64,000 bases of DNA from Streptomyces pilosus (GCF_014649835.1 NZ_BMTU01000003.1:310001-374000); one strand, 5' to 3'; positions 1 through 9,054 are shown, counted from the first letter of the stretch. The notes: a model not told the origin generated them from the letters alone. Numbers and translations: made by a program.

Positions 1-1
1 C

Positions 2-496
2 TTCTGCTGGATCGTCGACTTCCCGATGTACGAGAAGGACGAGGAGACCGGCGCGATCGACTTCTCCCACAACCCCTTCTCGATGCCGCAGGGCGGTCTG
101 GAGGCCCTGGAGACCCAGGATCCGCTGGACATCCTGGGCTGGCAGTACGACATCGTCTGCAACGGTGTCGAGCTGTCCTCCGGGGCGATCCGGAACCACG
201 AGCCGGAGATCATGCTAAAGGCGTTCGAGATCGCGGGCTACGACCGCGAGACGGTCGAGGAGAAGTTCGCCGGCATGCTCCGCGCGTTCCGCTTCGGCGC
301 CCCGCCGCACGGCGGCATCGCCCCCGGCGTCGACCGCATCGTCATGCTCCTCGCCGACGAGCCCAACATCCGCGAGACGATCGCCTTCCCGCTCAACGGC
401 AACGCCCAGGACCTGATGATGGGCGCCCCGACCGAACTGGACGAGGCCCGCCTCAGGGAGCTGAGCCTCTCGGTCCGCAAGCCGCAGCCGAAGTAG
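2..496 (+). CDS. aspS: Aspartyl-tRNA synthetase, C-terminal part (5' end outside window)
   Basis: The open frame is already running at base 2 and encodes the C-terminal catalytic portion of a class II aspartyl-tRNA synthetase, which charges tRNA-Asp (in actinobacteria probably also tRNA-Asn) in the cytoplasm. Visible landmarks are the segment [20 protein letters not shown] and class II motif 3, [13 protein letters not shown], followed by the usual short tail with the conserved RETIAFP and [12 protein letters not shown] stretch. Only about 165 residues of the expected roughly 590 are present, because the gene begins left of the window. A strong hairpin follows 21 bases after the stop codon. 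The family assignment is certain; nothing unusual is seen in this part. Confidence 0.97.
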   Translation, partial: FCWIVDFPMYEKDEETGAIDFSHNPFSMPQGGLEALETQDPLDILGWQYDIVCNGVELSSGAIRNHEPEIMLKAFEIAGYDRETVEEKFAGMLRAFRFGAPPHGGIAPGVDRIVMLLADEPNIRETIAFPLNGNAQDLMMGAPTELDEARLRELSLSVRKPQPK

Positions 497-516
497 TCCC
501 GCCGGAAGCAGCGAAG

Positions 517-545
517 GGGCCCGGAACCGACTCGGTTCCGGGCCC
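517..545 (+). terminator. Terminator hairpin after aspS
   Basis: A perfect 12-bp inverted repeat (517-528 with 534-545) with a 5-base loop lies just after the aspS stop. There is no long T run, as is usual in Streptomyces. It could also stop reading from the minus-strand remnant at 572. Confidence 0.8.
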
Positions 546-571
546 TTGCCATGTGCGGGATCTACAGCCGC

Positions 572-895
572 TCAGTGCCCGATGAACAGGTCCTCCGCGG
601 TCGGAGTGGACTCCAGACCGACCTCCACCACCTCGAACCAGTACTTCGTGGTCACCACTGCCGCGTCGGTGACCTCCGGGACCGTCTGCGGTCCTAGGAC
701 GAACGGACGGGTGATCCGGCTCGTCCAGGTGCCCACGGTGCTTTCGAAAGGCCCCGTCGCCCAGGCCGCCGTGGAACGGTCGCGGTGGAAGTCCGTCTTC
801 ACGGACGGTGGTGGGCCCAGTGCCTCGAAGACGGGGGTGAGGGCCTCCGGGTGCTCCTGGAAGAGCCGGTGGGAGGCCTCATGTGGTGAACGGGT
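572..895 (-). pseudogene. Remnant of a Streptomyces hypothetical protein (HEA-HR-FQ type)
   Basis: A minus-strand frame reads HEASHRLFQEHPEALTPVFE and later RPFVLGPQTVPEVTD before stopping at 572. The first stretch resembles the N-terminus, and the second an internal part, of a roughly 290-residue protein family common in Streptomyces whose members begin with HEAMHRIFQ-like sequence. The resemblance is from memory and no function is known to me. Here only about 100 residues remain, the two parts sit too close together, and no ATG, GTG or ribosome-binding site precedes the HEA motif: the frame runs back into the 3' end of the PH-domain gene. I read it as an internally deleted remnant, though a short functional protein cannot be excluded. 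Confidence 0.45.
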
Positions 896-1260
896 CAGCG
901 CGCCACGAACTGGGTGAGGATGGCCTGGACCTCGTAGATGTCGACGCCCTTGGTGAAGGTCTTCTGGATGGGGGCCTGGGAGCCGGAGAGCCAGATCTTG
1001 AGTTCGGCGTCGAGGTCGAAGGTGCCGGCGGTCTCCACCGCGAAGTGGGTGATGCTGCGGTAGGGGATGGAGTGGTACTCCACCTTTTTGCCGGTGATGC
1101 CCTGCTTGTCGACCAGGATCAGCCGGCGGTCGGTGAACAGGATGGTGTCGCGGATCAGCAGGAACGCGGCGTGCACCTGCTCGCCGTGGCCGAGGAGACG
1201 GGCGTAGTCCTGCTGTGCCTGGGCCGGGTCGACGGTGTGCGCGTTGCCGAAGAGTGCCAT
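895..1260 (-). CDS. PH domain-containing protein
   Basis: This 121-residue soluble protein matches the bacterial pleckstrin-homology family (bPH_1 type). After a short helix come alternating beta strands, including LLIRDTILFTDRRLILVDKQ, then a loop KKVEYHSIPYRSITHF and the strand-rich ELKIWLSGS, ending in a C-terminal helix (IYEVQAILTQFV). It has no signal peptide or membrane segment. Homologues are widespread and largely uncharacterised; some are linked to membrane stress. The ATG at 1260 is preceded by GGAAAGG-like purine sequence on the coding strand... a likely ribosome-binding site. The gene stands alone between metG and the remnant at 572. Family assignment is secure, function unknown. 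Confidence 0.88.
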   Translation of the reverse strand: MALFGNAHTVDPAQAQQDYARLLGHGEQVHAAFLLIRDTILFTDRRLILVDKQGITGKKVEYHSIPYRSITHFAVETAGTFDLDAELKIWLSGSQAPIQKTFTKGVDIYEVQAILTQFVAR

Positions 1261-1333
1261 GGAAAGGGTCCCCCCACGGGAGTGATGACGGCGGTCGGGT
1301 GTCGGCCGCCTTCATATGATCTTCGCAAAGGGA

Positions 1334-1372
1334 CAGGGCCCGGGAGAAGAGGCGCTCTGCTCCCGGGCCCTG
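1334..1372 (-). terminator. Terminator hairpin after metG
   Basis: A 13-bp inverted repeat (1334-1346 with 1360-1372) with a 13-base loop lies 15 bases beyond the metG stop codon, between metG and the PH-domain gene, which is transcribed in the same direction. Confidence 0.8.
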
Positions 1373-1386
1373 CTGTGGCGATCGCG

Positions 1387-3003
1387 TTACGCGGTCGGCT
1401 TCTCCTCGAGACGGGGGAAGAGGACCGCGCCCTTGGTGACCGTCGAACCGGCGGGCAGCAGGCCCCAGGTGCCGGCCTGCTGGACGTTCTGGCCGGCGAG
1501 GGCGCCGAGGCCGGCCTCCGCGCCGAGGGAGTCCCAGAGCTTCTGGGAGGTCTCCGGCATGACCGGGTTGAGGAGGACGGCCACCGCGCGGAGGGACTCC
1601 GCGGCCGTGTAGAGGATGGTGGCCAGGCGGGCCCTGCCCTCGGGCGAGTCGTCCTTGGCGACCTTCCAGGGCTCCTGCTCGGTGATGTAGCCGTTGACCT
1701 GCTTCACGAAGTCGAACACCGCCAGGATGCCGCCCTGGAAGTCCAGCTCCTCGCCGATGCGGCGGTCCGCCTCGGCGACGGCCTTGGCCAGCCCGTCGTG
1801 GACGGCCTGCTCGGCCTCGCCGTCGGCGGTCGCCGCCGGCAGTTCGCCGCCGAAGTACTTGCCGACCATCGCGGCGACGCGGGAGGCGAGGTTGCCGTAG
1901 TCGTTGGCCAGCTCGCTGGTGTAGCGGGCGGAGAAGTCCTCCCAGGAGAAGCTGCCGTCCTGACCGAAGGCGATCGCGCGCAGGAAGTACCAGCGGTACG
2001 CGTCCACGCCGAAGTGCGAGGTCAGGTCCTGCGGCTTGATGCCGGTCAGGTTGGACTTGCTCATCTTCTCGCCGCCGACCATCAGCCAGCCGTTCGCGGC
2101 GATCTTCCCCGGCAGGGGGAGGCCCTGCGCCATCAGCATGGCCGGCCAGATGATCGCGTGGAAGCGGAGGATGTCCTTGCCGACGAGGTGGACGTCGGCG
2201 GGGAAGGTCGACCCGAACTTCTCCGGGTTCTCGTTGTAGCCGACCGCCGTGGCGTAGTTCAGCAGCGCGTCGACCCACACGTAGATGACGTGCTTGTCGT
2301 CCCACGGGACCGGCACGCCCCAGTCGAACGTCGAGCGGGAGATGGACAGGTCCTGGAGGCCCTGGCGGACGAAGTTCACGACCTCGTTGCGCGCGGACTC
2401 GGGCTGGATGAAGCCCGGGTTGGCCTCGTAGTGGGCGAGCAGCTTCTCGCTGTACTCGCTCAGCTTGAAGAAGTAGTTCTCCTCGCTGAGGATCTCCACC
2501 GGCTTCTTGTGGATCGGGCACAGCTTCTGGCCCGCGTGGTCGCCCTCGCCGTCGAGCAGCTCGCCGGGGAGCTTGTACTCCTCGCAGCCCACGCAGTACG
2601 GGCCCTCGTAGCCGCCCTTGTAGATCTCGCCCTTGTCGTACAGGTCCTGCACGAACTCCTGGACGCGGTCGGTGTGCCGCTTCTGCGTGGTGCGGATGAA
2701 GTCGTCGTTCGCGATGTCGAGGTGCTCCCACAGGGGCTTCCACGCCTCCGTGACGAGCTTGTCGGCCCAGGCCTGCGGGGTGACCCCGTTCGCCTCGGCC
2801 GTGCGCATGATCTTCTGACCGTGCTCGTCCGTGCCGGTGAGGTACCACACCTTCTCGCCGCGCTGGCGGTGCCAGCGGGTGAGCACGTCGCCTGCGACGG
2901 TCGTGTAGGCGTGGCCCAGGTGAGGAGCGTCGTTGACGTAGTAGATGGGGGTCGAGACGTAGTACGCCTTCGCTCCCTGCTTCTCTGATCCAGTGGCCGC
3001 CAT
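1387..3003 (-). CDS. metG: Methionyl-tRNA synthetase
   Basis: This is a complete 538-residue class I methionyl-tRNA synthetase, which charges initiator and elongator tRNA-Met. The HIGH-type signature is HLGH (residues 28-31) after YYVSTPIYYVNDAP, and the KMSKS motif occurs intact in GGEKMSKSNL. The connective-peptide region carries a single zinc knuckle (YCVGCEEY with a later LCPIHKKP). The usual anticodon-binding helical region follows. There is no C-terminal tRNA-binding EMAP-like domain, which is normal for actinobacterial enzymes of this length. The ATG at 3003 gives the typical short N-terminus before AYYVSTPIYY. A strong hairpin follows the gene, so it is probably monocistronic. Confidence 0.98.
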   Translation of the reverse strand: MAATGSEKQGAKAYYVSTPIYYVNDAPHLGHAYTTVAGDVLTRWHRQRGEKVWYLTGTDEHGQKIMRTAEANGVTPQAWADKLVTEAWKPLWEHLDIANDDFIRTTQKRHTDRVQEFVQDLYDKGEIYKGGYEGPYCVGCEEYKLPGELLDGEGDHAGQKLCPIHKKPVEILSEENYFFKLSEYSEKLLAHYEANPGFIQPESARNEVVNFVRQGLQDLSISRSTFDWGVPVPWDDKHVIYVWVDALLNYATAVGYNENPEKFGSTFPADVHLVGKDILRFHAIIWPAMLMAQGLPLPGKIAANGWLMVGGEKMSKSNLTGIKPQDLTSHFGVDAYRWYFLRAIAFGQDGSFSWEDFSARYTSELANDYGNLASRVAAMVGKYFGGELPAATADGEAEQAVHDGLAKAVAEADRRIGEELDFQGGILAVFDFVKQVNGYITEQEPWKVAKDDSPEGRARLATILYTAAESLRAVAVLLNPVMPETSQKLWDSLGAEAGLGALAGQNVQQAGTWGLLPAGSTVTKGAVLFPRLEEKPTA

Positions 3004-3048
3004 GGGCGAAATCCTACTGGCCCGGTGGGGGTCGGCTCACACGCGTTT

Positions 3049-3096
3049 CGGGGGGTGGACGGGGGGCTTCCGGTGCCCTGTCCCGTCCACCCCCCG
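3049..3096 (-). terminator. Terminator hairpin after the VWA-domain gene
   Basis: A perfect 15-bp inverted repeat (3049-3063 with 3082-3096) sits between the stop of the VWA gene and the metG start, separating two minus-strand genes. Between it and the VWA stop (about 3130-3174) an 11-base unit resembling GCGGTGTCCGG is repeated about three times. Confidence 0.75.
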
Positions 3097-3174
3097 GGGG
3101 TGTCGTGCGTGCGGCCGCGGTGTGCGGCCCGGTGCCGGTGTCCGGCGCGGTGTCCGGTGCGGTGTCCGGTGCCC

Positions 3175-4827
3175 CTACGGGCGCCAGGACGCCAGGACGG
3201 CCTCGTACAGCTCCGCGTCGGTGAGCTCCCGCGGGGTCTCGCCGGCCAGGAAGTGCGAGGTGTTCGGCGTCTTGAGCTTGCGGAGGTAGTCGAACGCCTT
3301 GTTCTCCGGGTCGCCGAACGCGACGAACGAGAAGAAGACGCTGGGGTGGGTCTTCGCGGCCTCGGTGAGGGCCTGGGTGGCCGGGGTCTTCGCGTCCGGG
3401 GCACCGTCCGTCTGGAAGACCACCAGGGCGGGCGTGTCGGGGCCGGGGCCCGACGCGTCGTGCTGCGCGAGGACCTCCGCGACGGCCGCGTGGTAGCTGG
3501 TGCGGCCCATACGGCCCAGCGAGGCGTGCAGGGTGTCGATCCTGTCCTCGAAGTCGGTGAGGGCGAGGTCGCCGGTGCCGTCGAGCTCGGTGGAGAAGAA
3601 GACGACCTTGAGGGTGGCCTCGGGGTCGAGGTGGGCGGCGAGGGCGAGGGTCTGCTCGGCCAGTGCCTGGGCGGAGCCGTCCTTGTAGTACGGGCGCATG
3701 GACGCGGAGCGGTCGAGGACGAGGTAGACCTTGGCGCGGGTGCCGGTGAGGCCGTGCTTGGCGAGGGCGGTGGCGGCGGCCTTGTGGGCGGTGCCGAGGG
3801 TGGCGGGGACGGGGGCCTCCGGCTTGCGGTCCGGGGTGGCCTCGGACTCGGACTCGGCGTCCGCTTCTGCCTCGGGCTCCGTCTCCGTCTTCACGTCGGC
3901 CTCGGCCGCGGCTGCGGGCTCGGGCTCCGCTTCCGGCTTGGGCTCGGATTCCGCTTCGGCCTCGGCTTCGCCTTCGGCCGGGGAGTCGTTCCCACCCGCA
4001 CCACCCGTGCGGCTTTCGTCGTCGGGTGCGGGTGGCCCCTGCGGGGCGGTCTCGCCGTCGGCGGCTGCGGGTGCGTCCTCGGTGGCGGGAGCGGGCTCGG
4101 CGTCCGCCTGCGGCTTTGCTTCCGTGACCGGCTCGACCTCGGCTGCGGGCTCGGGCTCCGCTTCGGCCTTGGGCTCGGCTTCCGGCTCCGGCTCGGCGTC
4201 GGCTTCGGCCTTGGGCTCGGGCTTGGCCTCCGCCTTGGGGTCCGGCTCCGGCTCCGGCTCAGTGTCGGGTTCAGCCTTGTCTTCCGCCTTGGGCTCAGGC
4301 TCCGTCTTCGCCTCGGCTTCGGGCTCCGGCTGGGCTTCGACCTTGGGCTCGGGCTTGGCCTCCGCCTCCGGCTCCGGCTCGGGCTTGGCCTCCGCTTCGG
4401 GCTCCGGCTGGGCTTCGGCCTTGGGCTCGGGCTTGGCCTCCGCCTTGGGCTCCGGCTCCGGCTCCGGCTCGGCGCCGGCTTCGGCCTTGGGCTCGGGCTT
4501 GGCCTCCGGCTCCGGGTTGGGGCTGGGCTTCGGCTCGGTGGTGGCTGTTGTGGGGGGCGGGGTGTCGTCCGCGGGGGGAGTGGGGTGGGGGACCGTGATG
4601 TTGTCGAACGCGGCGCTGACGAGGTCGTGTTCGTCGCGTTGTTCCGGGACCGAGGCCGTGGCGGGGGCCGGTTCCGGGGACGGGGAGGGAATCGCCGGGG
4701 ACGGCTCGGGCGATGTCGGAGCGGCCGTTTGCGTCGGCTCGGCGGCCTGCGCCGTACCCTCCGCTTCGGCGGCCCTCGCTTTGCGTGACCGTCCGAACGC
4801 GTTCCGCAGGAGAGTGAGAATGCCCAT
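3175..4827 (-). CDS. VWA domain protein (TerF-like) with long Pro/Glu/Lys repeat
   Basis: The 550-residue protein has three parts: a short basic N-terminus ([21 protein letters not shown]), about 320 residues of acidic low-complexity sequence built from [10 protein letters not shown]-like repeats, and a C-terminal von Willebrand A domain of about 200 residues. The MIDAS metal site is visible as DRSAS (DxSxS), followed by a Thr in the GRTSYHAAV loop and an Asp in FQTDGAPD. The VWA domain resembles the TerF/tellurium-resistance type found with TerD proteins. No signal peptide is seen, so a cytoplasmic scaffold role is likely. The ATG at 4827 is preferred over upstream codons because the conserved [12 protein letters not shown] start begins there. 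Repeat length probably varies between strains. Confidence 0.85.
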   Translation of the reverse strand: MGILTLLRNAFGRSRKARAAEAEGTAQAAEPTQTAAPTSPEPSPAIPSPSPEPAPATASVPEQRDEHDLVSAAFDNITVPHPTPPADDTPPPTTATTEPKPSPNPEPEAKPEPKAEAGAEPEPEPEPKAEAKPEPKAEAQPEPEAEAKPEPEPEAEAKPEPKVEAQPEPEAEAKTEPEPKAEDKAEPDTEPEPEPDPKAEAKPEPKAEADAEPEPEAEPKAEAEPEPAAEVEPVTEAKPQADAEPAPATEDAPAAADGETAPQGPPAPDDESRTGGAGGNDSPAEGEAEAEAESEPKPEAEPEPAAAAEADVKTETEPEAEADAESESEATPDRKPEAPVPATLGTAHKAAATALAKHGLTGTRAKVYLVLDRSASMRPYYKDGSAQALAEQTLALAAHLDPEATLKVVFFSTELDGTGDLALTDFEDRIDTLHASLGRMGRTSYHAAVAEVLAQHDASGPGPDTPALVVFQTDGAPDAKTPATQALTEAAKTHPSVFFSFVAFGDPENKAFDYLRKLKTPNTSHFLAGETPRELTDAELYEAVLASWRP

Positions 4828-5014
4828 GTGCGCAACCCTTCGCGTGAGTTGATGCCCGTCAATCCCTGGCCAGGACGGACACGTAAGGTTAGCGGCCCGC
4901 AAGGGCGATCTTGGGCAGGGTTGGGTTTGCGGAATCGTATATGTCAAGAGTGCGATCCGGCCTGCGAGCGGCGGGTCGGATTCTCGCGGCCCAACTTCCG
5001 CCGCGCCCTCGCAG

Positions 5015-5033
5015 GTTCACCCGTCGTTCACCC
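5015..5033 (+). promoter_or_regulatory. PHO box (PhoP-binding direct repeats) upstream of PhoX-like phosphatase
   Basis: Two copies of GTTCACCC begin at 5015 and 5026, exactly 11 bases apart, 73 bases before the GTG start. Streptomyces PhoP binds tandem 11-base direct repeats with a GTTCACC core, so this gene is very probably induced by phosphate starvation. Confidence 0.82.
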
Positions 5034-5105
5034 GGGCGCCCGGCTACCGCACATATGTGCCCCTACGGTCTCGCTGACACCACGGGCACCCAAGGAGAAA
5101 AAAAC

Positions 5106-7178
5106 GTGCGAAAGCTGCTGCCGTTGATCGGAACGCCGTCCGGTTCGCACCCCGGCGGCCGGTCCGCCCTGACTTGTCGTTTCCGGTGTGGTGACGCCTG
5201 CTTCCACGAGGTGCCCAACACCAGCTCCAACGAGTACGTCGGTGACGTCATCGCCGGCGCGCTCAGCCGCAGGTCCGTGATGCGCGCCGCCGCCGTGGTG
5301 ACCGTCGCCGCGGCCGGCGCCGGTGCGGTCGGCGTCGCCGCCGCTCCCGAGGCGCAGGCGGCCGCGGTCGCGGGGGGCCGCCCCCGGCCCACACCCAAGG
5401 GTGCCCGCGGTCTGCGGTTCACGCCCGTCGCGCCCAACACGAACGACGCCGTGACCGTGCCGGAGGGCTACCGGCAGAACGTCGTCATCCGCTGGGGCGA
5501 GCCCATCCTGCGCGGTGCGCCCGCCTTCGACCCGGAGCGGCAGACCGCCAAGGCGCAGGCGGGGCAGTTCGGCTACAACTGCGACTTCCTGTCGCTGCTG
5601 CCCCTCAAGGGCGAGCGCGGCCGGCAACTGCTCGTCGCCAACCACGAGTACACCGACGAGATCCTGATGTTCCGGGACTACGACGCCGACAACCCCACCC
5701 GCGAGCAGGTGGAGATCGCCTGGGCCGCGCACGGCCTGGCCGTGGTGGCGGTGGAGGAGGAGCGCGGGAGCGGCAGGCTGACGGCCGTCCACCGGCACCA
5801 GCTCAACCGGCGGCTCACCGCGACCTCCGAGTTCCGGCTGACCGGGCCGGCCGCCGGGTCGGACCTGGTGAAGACGTCCGCCGACCCGACCGGGCGGAAG
5901 GTGCTCGGCACCCTCAACAACTGCGCCGGCGGCACCACCCCGTGGGGCACCACCCTGCACGGCGAGGAGAACTTCAACCAGTACTTCGCCCACGGCAGCA
6001 GCGCGACCGACAAGCGGTACGGCATCGGCACCGGCGCCACCGAGCGCAAGTGGGAACGCTTCGACAAGCGGTTCGACCTGGCCCAGGAGCCGAACGAGGC
6101 GCACCGCTTCGGGTACGTCGTCGAGCTCGACCCGTACGACCCCGACTCCGTCCCGCGCAAGCACACCGCGCTCGGCCGGTTCAAGCACGAGGCGGCGACC
6201 GTGCGGCTCACGCACGACGGCCGGCCGGTCGTCTACAGCGGGGACGACGAGCGGTTCGACTACTTCTACAAGTTCGTCGGCAGCAAGCGGATGCGGCACG
6301 GCAACAGCCGCTCCGCCCGCGAGCACAACCTCTCGCTGCTCGACGAGGGGACCCTGTACGTCGCCCGGCTGACCGGTGACTCGCCGGCGATCGAGATCGA
6401 CGGCACGGGCAAGCTGCCCCGGGACGGCGAGTTCGACGGCAGCGGCGAGTGGATCCCGCTGGCCACCGCCACCGCCCGCGGTTCCGTCTCGCACGTCGAG
6501 GGCATGACCGCCGAGGAGGTCTTCGTCTTCACCCGGCTGGCCGGTGACAAGGTCGGCGCCACCAAGATGGACCGGCCCGAGGACATCGAGCCCAACCCGG
6601 TCACCGGCAAGGTGTACGTCGCCCTGACCAACAACACCCGGCGCGGTGTCGACGCCAACCCCAAGGCGGACGAGGCCAATCCGCGCCACGCCAACAAGCA
6701 CGGGCACGTCCTGGAGCTGACCGAGCGCTGGAACCGGCCGGAGAGCACCCGGTTCGCCTGGTCGCTGTTCCTGGTCGCCGGTGACCCGGAGGACCCGGCG
6801 ACGTACTTCGCCGGATTCCCGAAGGACTCCGTCAGCCCGATCTCCTGCCCGGACAACGTCGCCTTCGACGACCACGGCAACCTGTGGATCTCCACCGACG
6901 GCAGCGCCCTCGGCTCCCACGACGGCCTCTTCGGCGTCGCCACCCGCGGTGACCGGCGCGGTGAGCTGAAGCAGTTCCTGACCGTGCCGAAGGGCGCGGA
7001 GACCTGCGGCCCGGTCATCCAGGACCGGCGGGTGCTGGTCGCCGTGCAGCACCCGGGCGAGGTGGACGGCGCGACGGTCGCCGCGCCCGCCAGCACCTGG
7101 CCGGACGGGCCGGGCACCTACGTCCGTCCGTCGGTGGTCGCGGTGTACCGGGCGGACGGCAGGGACATCGGCGTCTGA
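5106..7178 (+). CDS. PhoX family (DUF839) Tat-exported phosphatase
   Basis: This 690-residue protein belongs to the PhoX/DUF839 family of secreted alkaline phosphatases, which use calcium and iron to release phosphate from phosphomonoesters outside the cell. A Tat signal is visible (SRRSVMRAAAV, with a hydrophobic stretch ending in APEAQA). The mature part contains family stretches such as GYNCDFLSLLPL, LLVANHEYT, NNCAGGTTPWGTTLHGEEN and PDNVAFDDHGNLWISTDG. The start is GTG 5106, nine bases after AAGGAGA. A PHO box lies just upstream. The last 61 bases overlap the 3' end of the convergent LysR gene. Actual substrate preference cannot be told from sequence. Confidence 0.93.
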   Translation: MRKLLPLIGTPSGSHPGGRSALTCRFRCGDACFHEVPNTSSNEYVGDVIAGALSRRSVMRAAAVVTVAAAGAGAVGVAAAPEAQAAAVAGGRPRPTPKGARGLRFTPVAPNTNDAVTVPEGYRQNVVIRWGEPILRGAPAFDPERQTAKAQAGQFGYNCDFLSLLPLKGERGRQLLVANHEYTDEILMFRDYDADNPTREQVEIAWAAHGLAVVAVEEERGSGRLTAVHRHQLNRRLTATSEFRLTGPAAGSDLVKTSADPTGRKVLGTLNNCAGGTTPWGTTLHGEENFNQYFAHGSSATDKRYGIGTGATERKWERFDKRFDLAQEPNEAHRFGYVVELDPYDPDSVPRKHTALGRFKHEAATVRLTHDGRPVVYSGDDERFDYFYKFVGSKRMRHGNSRSAREHNLSLLDEGTLYVARLTGDSPAIEIDGTGKLPRDGEFDGSGEWIPLATATARGSVSHVEGMTAEEVFVFTRLAGDKVGATKMDRPEDIEPNPVTGKVYVALTNNTRRGVDANPKADEANPRHANKHGHVLELTERWNRPESTRFAWSLFLVAGDPEDPATYFAGFPKDSVSPISCPDNVAFDDHGNLWISTDGSALGSHDGLFGVATRGDRRGELKQFLTVPKGAETCGPVIQDRRVLVAVQHPGEVDGATVAAPASTWPDGPGTYVRPSVVAVYRADGRDIGV

Positions 7179-8134
7179 CGCGAGCCGTCGAAGGGAGGGG
7201 CCGGAGGACGGGGGCCCGGTGGCACCAGGTCCTCCAGCCACTCCCGGTACGCCGGTGCCTGGCGTGCCACCTCCCGGTAGGCGTCGGCCAGGTCGGGGTA
7301 GACGCCCTCCAGCTCGCTGTCCGTGCGGGCCGCCAGCAGCAGCCGTACGCCGAGCGGATCGCCGTACAGCCGGCGCACGGCCGTCTCGGGGCGGGACGGC
7401 GAGGTCGGCTGGCACACGGTGACGGCCTCGCCGGTGGCCACCAGCGACGCGGCCGTGTGGTAGTCGCCGTGCAGCACCCGGGGGCTGATCCCCGCGGCGC
7501 GCAGGACACGGCGTACGGCGTCCCATTCGCCGTCGACCGCCGGGTCGATCATCCAGCGGTCGCCGGCCAGCTCGGACAGGTGGACGACCGGCCGCGCGGC
7601 GGCCGGGTGGTCGGCCGGAAGCGAGACGCACTGCGGTTCGCGCTCGATGAGGACCCGGGTGCGCAGGCTCTCGGGGATGCGCAGCGGGCAGCCCTCGACC
7701 TCGTGCACGAAGGCGACGTCGAGCTGGCCGTCGGCCACCATGCGCAGCAGGGCGTTGGCGGAGACGTCCATGTGCAGGGTGGGCTCCTGCCAGTGCCGGC
7801 GCAGCCGGCGCAGCCAGCCGGCGAGGGCACGGCTCGCGGTGGAGCCGATGCGCAGCTGCCGGCCGCCGACGGCGGCGGCCCGGGCCTCGGTGACCAGGGA
7901 ACGCAGCTCGGTGACGAGCGGACGGGCACGGCTGAGCACCAGCCGGCCCAGCGGTGTGGGGCGGCAGCCGGTGCGGGCGCGCACGAACAGGGCGCCGCCC
8001 AGCTCCTGTTCGATGCGCCGCAGCTGCGTGCTCAACGAGGGCTGGGCCACGCCTAACTGACGTGCGGCACGGTGCAGACTGCCGGTGTCGGCGATCGCGC
8101 ACAGCGCCCTGAGGTGCCTGACCTCAAGCTCCAT
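7118..8134 (-). CDS. LysR-family regulator of snapalysin (SnpR-like)
   Basis: The 338-residue protein starts with a LysR winged helix-turn-helix (MELEVRHLRALCAIADTGSL, then RAARQLGVAQPSLSTQLRRIE) and continues with a substrate-binding co-inducer domain. It is divergent from the snapalysin gene 201 bases away. In several Streptomyces the LysR gene divergent from the small neutral protease activates that protease, so this is the likely activator. The tail of about 25 residues is Pro-rich and overlaps the 3' end of the phoX gene on the other strand by 61 bases, which suggests a C-terminal extension acquired by loss of an earlier stop. The inducer is unknown. Confidence 0.9.
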   Translation of the reverse strand: MELEVRHLRALCAIADTGSLHRAARQLGVAQPSLSTQLRRIEQELGGALFVRARTGCRPTPLGRLVLSRARPLVTELRSLVTEARAAAVGGRQLRIGSTASRALAGWLRRLRRHWQEPTLHMDVSANALLRMVADGQLDVAFVHEVEGCPLRIPESLRTRVLIEREPQCVSLPADHPAAARPVVHLSELAGDRWMIDPAVDGEWDAVRRVLRAAGISPRVLHGDYHTAASLVATGEAVTVCQPTSPSRPETAVRRLYGDPLGVRLLLAARTDSELEGVYPDLADAYREVARQAPAYREWLEDLVPPGPRPPAPPFDGSRQTPMSLPSARYTATTDGRT

Positions 8135-8235
8135 GGCCTGGGAGGGTAAGGCGGAAGTTCAGCTTTCACCAGACTCACAAACCCCGTCCGTTCAGGCGGA
8201 GTCGGGCGGGCGGGACGGCTTGGCCGGAGTGCGGC

Positions 8236-8252
8236 GATAGCGCGGTCCTATC
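8236..8252. promoter_or_regulatory. Candidate LysR operator (GATAG-N7-CTATC)
   Basis: An inverted repeat GATAG-N7-CTATC lies between the divergent LysR and snapalysin genes, 84 bases before the snapalysin ATG. It contains a T-N11-A arrangement, the typical LysR recognition pattern. Confidence 0.5.
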
Positions 8253-8335
8253 AGCGGTTGCCATCATCACAGCCGCCGGAGCGGCGCGGACACTCACCGA
8301 TGACACGTGACTCACCCCCACCGAAGGAGTCATCG

Positions 8336-9022
8336 ATGCGTACACGTCTGCGCACGCCCCTGTCCTTCCTCGCCGCCGCCGGCCTGAGCGTCACGGCTCT
8401 CGGTCTCGGCGCGGCCCCGGCGGCCGCCGCTCCCGCTCCCCTCGACGCGGCGCCCTCGTTCGCCGCGTACGACGGGTCCTCGGAGGAGGCCGCGGCCACC
8501 CGTGCGTTCTTCGAGGCCGTGCTGAAGTCGGCGGCGGAGAAGCGGGCCGCGAACCCGTCGAGCGCCGCCGCCGTCACCGTCGTCTACAACGCCTCCCGCG
8601 CGCCGTCGTTCGCCACGCAGATAGCCCGCAGCACGCAGATCTGGAACAGCTCGGTCTCCAACGTGAGACTCCAGGCCGGCACGTCGGGTGCCGACTTCTC
8701 GTACCGCGAGGGGAACGACTCGCGCGGTTCGTACGCGTCGACGGACGGGCACGGGCGGGGGTACATCTTCCTCGACTACCGGCAGAACCAGGTCTACAAC
8801 TCCACGCGGGTGACCGCGCACGAGACGGGGCACGTGCTGGGGCTGCCGGACCGCTACTCGGGGCCGTGCAGTGAGCTGATGTCCGGGGGCGGTCCCGGGC
8901 CGTCGTGCACGAACGCGTACCCCAACTCCGCCGAGCGGTCCCGGGTGAACCAGTTGTGGGCGAACGGGTTCGCCGCGGCGTTGGACGAGGCGGAGAAGGC
9001 GCTGCAGAAGTCCGCGCGGTAG
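8336..9022 (+). CDS. snpA: Snapalysin, small neutral zinc protease
   Basis: This is a 228-residue preproenzyme of the M7 family, a secreted extracellular protease restricted to Streptomyces and relatives. A Sec signal peptide ([19 protein letters not shown] through APAAAA) is followed by a propeptide of about 60 residues and a mature domain of about 140. The zinc site is [11 protein letters not shown], in which two His and an Asp act as ligands; this is the metzincin-like HExxHxxGxxD motif. Two Cys pairs suitable for disulfides appear near [12 protein letters not shown] and [11 protein letters not shown] 8336 follows GAAGGAG at a good distance. Regulation by the divergent LysR protein is expected. 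Confidence 0.95.
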   Translation: MRTRLRTPLSFLAAAGLSVTALGLGAAPAAAAPAPLDAAPSFAAYDGSSEEAAATRAFFEAVLKSAAEKRAANPSSAAAVTVVYNASRAPSFATQIARSTQIWNSSVSNVRLQAGTSGADFSYREGNDSRGSYASTDGHGRGYIFLDYRQNQVYNSTRVTAHETGHVLGLPDRYSGPCSELMSGGGPGPSCTNAYPNSAERSRVNQLWANGFAAALDEAEKALQKSAR

Positions 9023-9054
9023 GCGCCCGCCGGTCGCCGCACGGTCCGCCGGGG

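Noticed and set aside
572-2848. A 758-residue minus-strand reading frame across the PH-domain and metG genes
   Set aside because: Most of it is an out-of-frame shadow of metG; only the last 100 residues resemble a real family, and those are listed as a remnant.
3025-4788. Long plus-strand frame rich in Gly, Leu and Arg opposite the VWA gene
   Set aside because: It is the complement of the Pro/Glu/Lys repeat, with no start signal and no known domain.
5028-8102. A 1024-residue minus-strand frame overlapping phoX and the LysR gene
   Set aside because: It is a shadow in GC-rich DNA; the LysR and PhoX frames both have clear domain matches.
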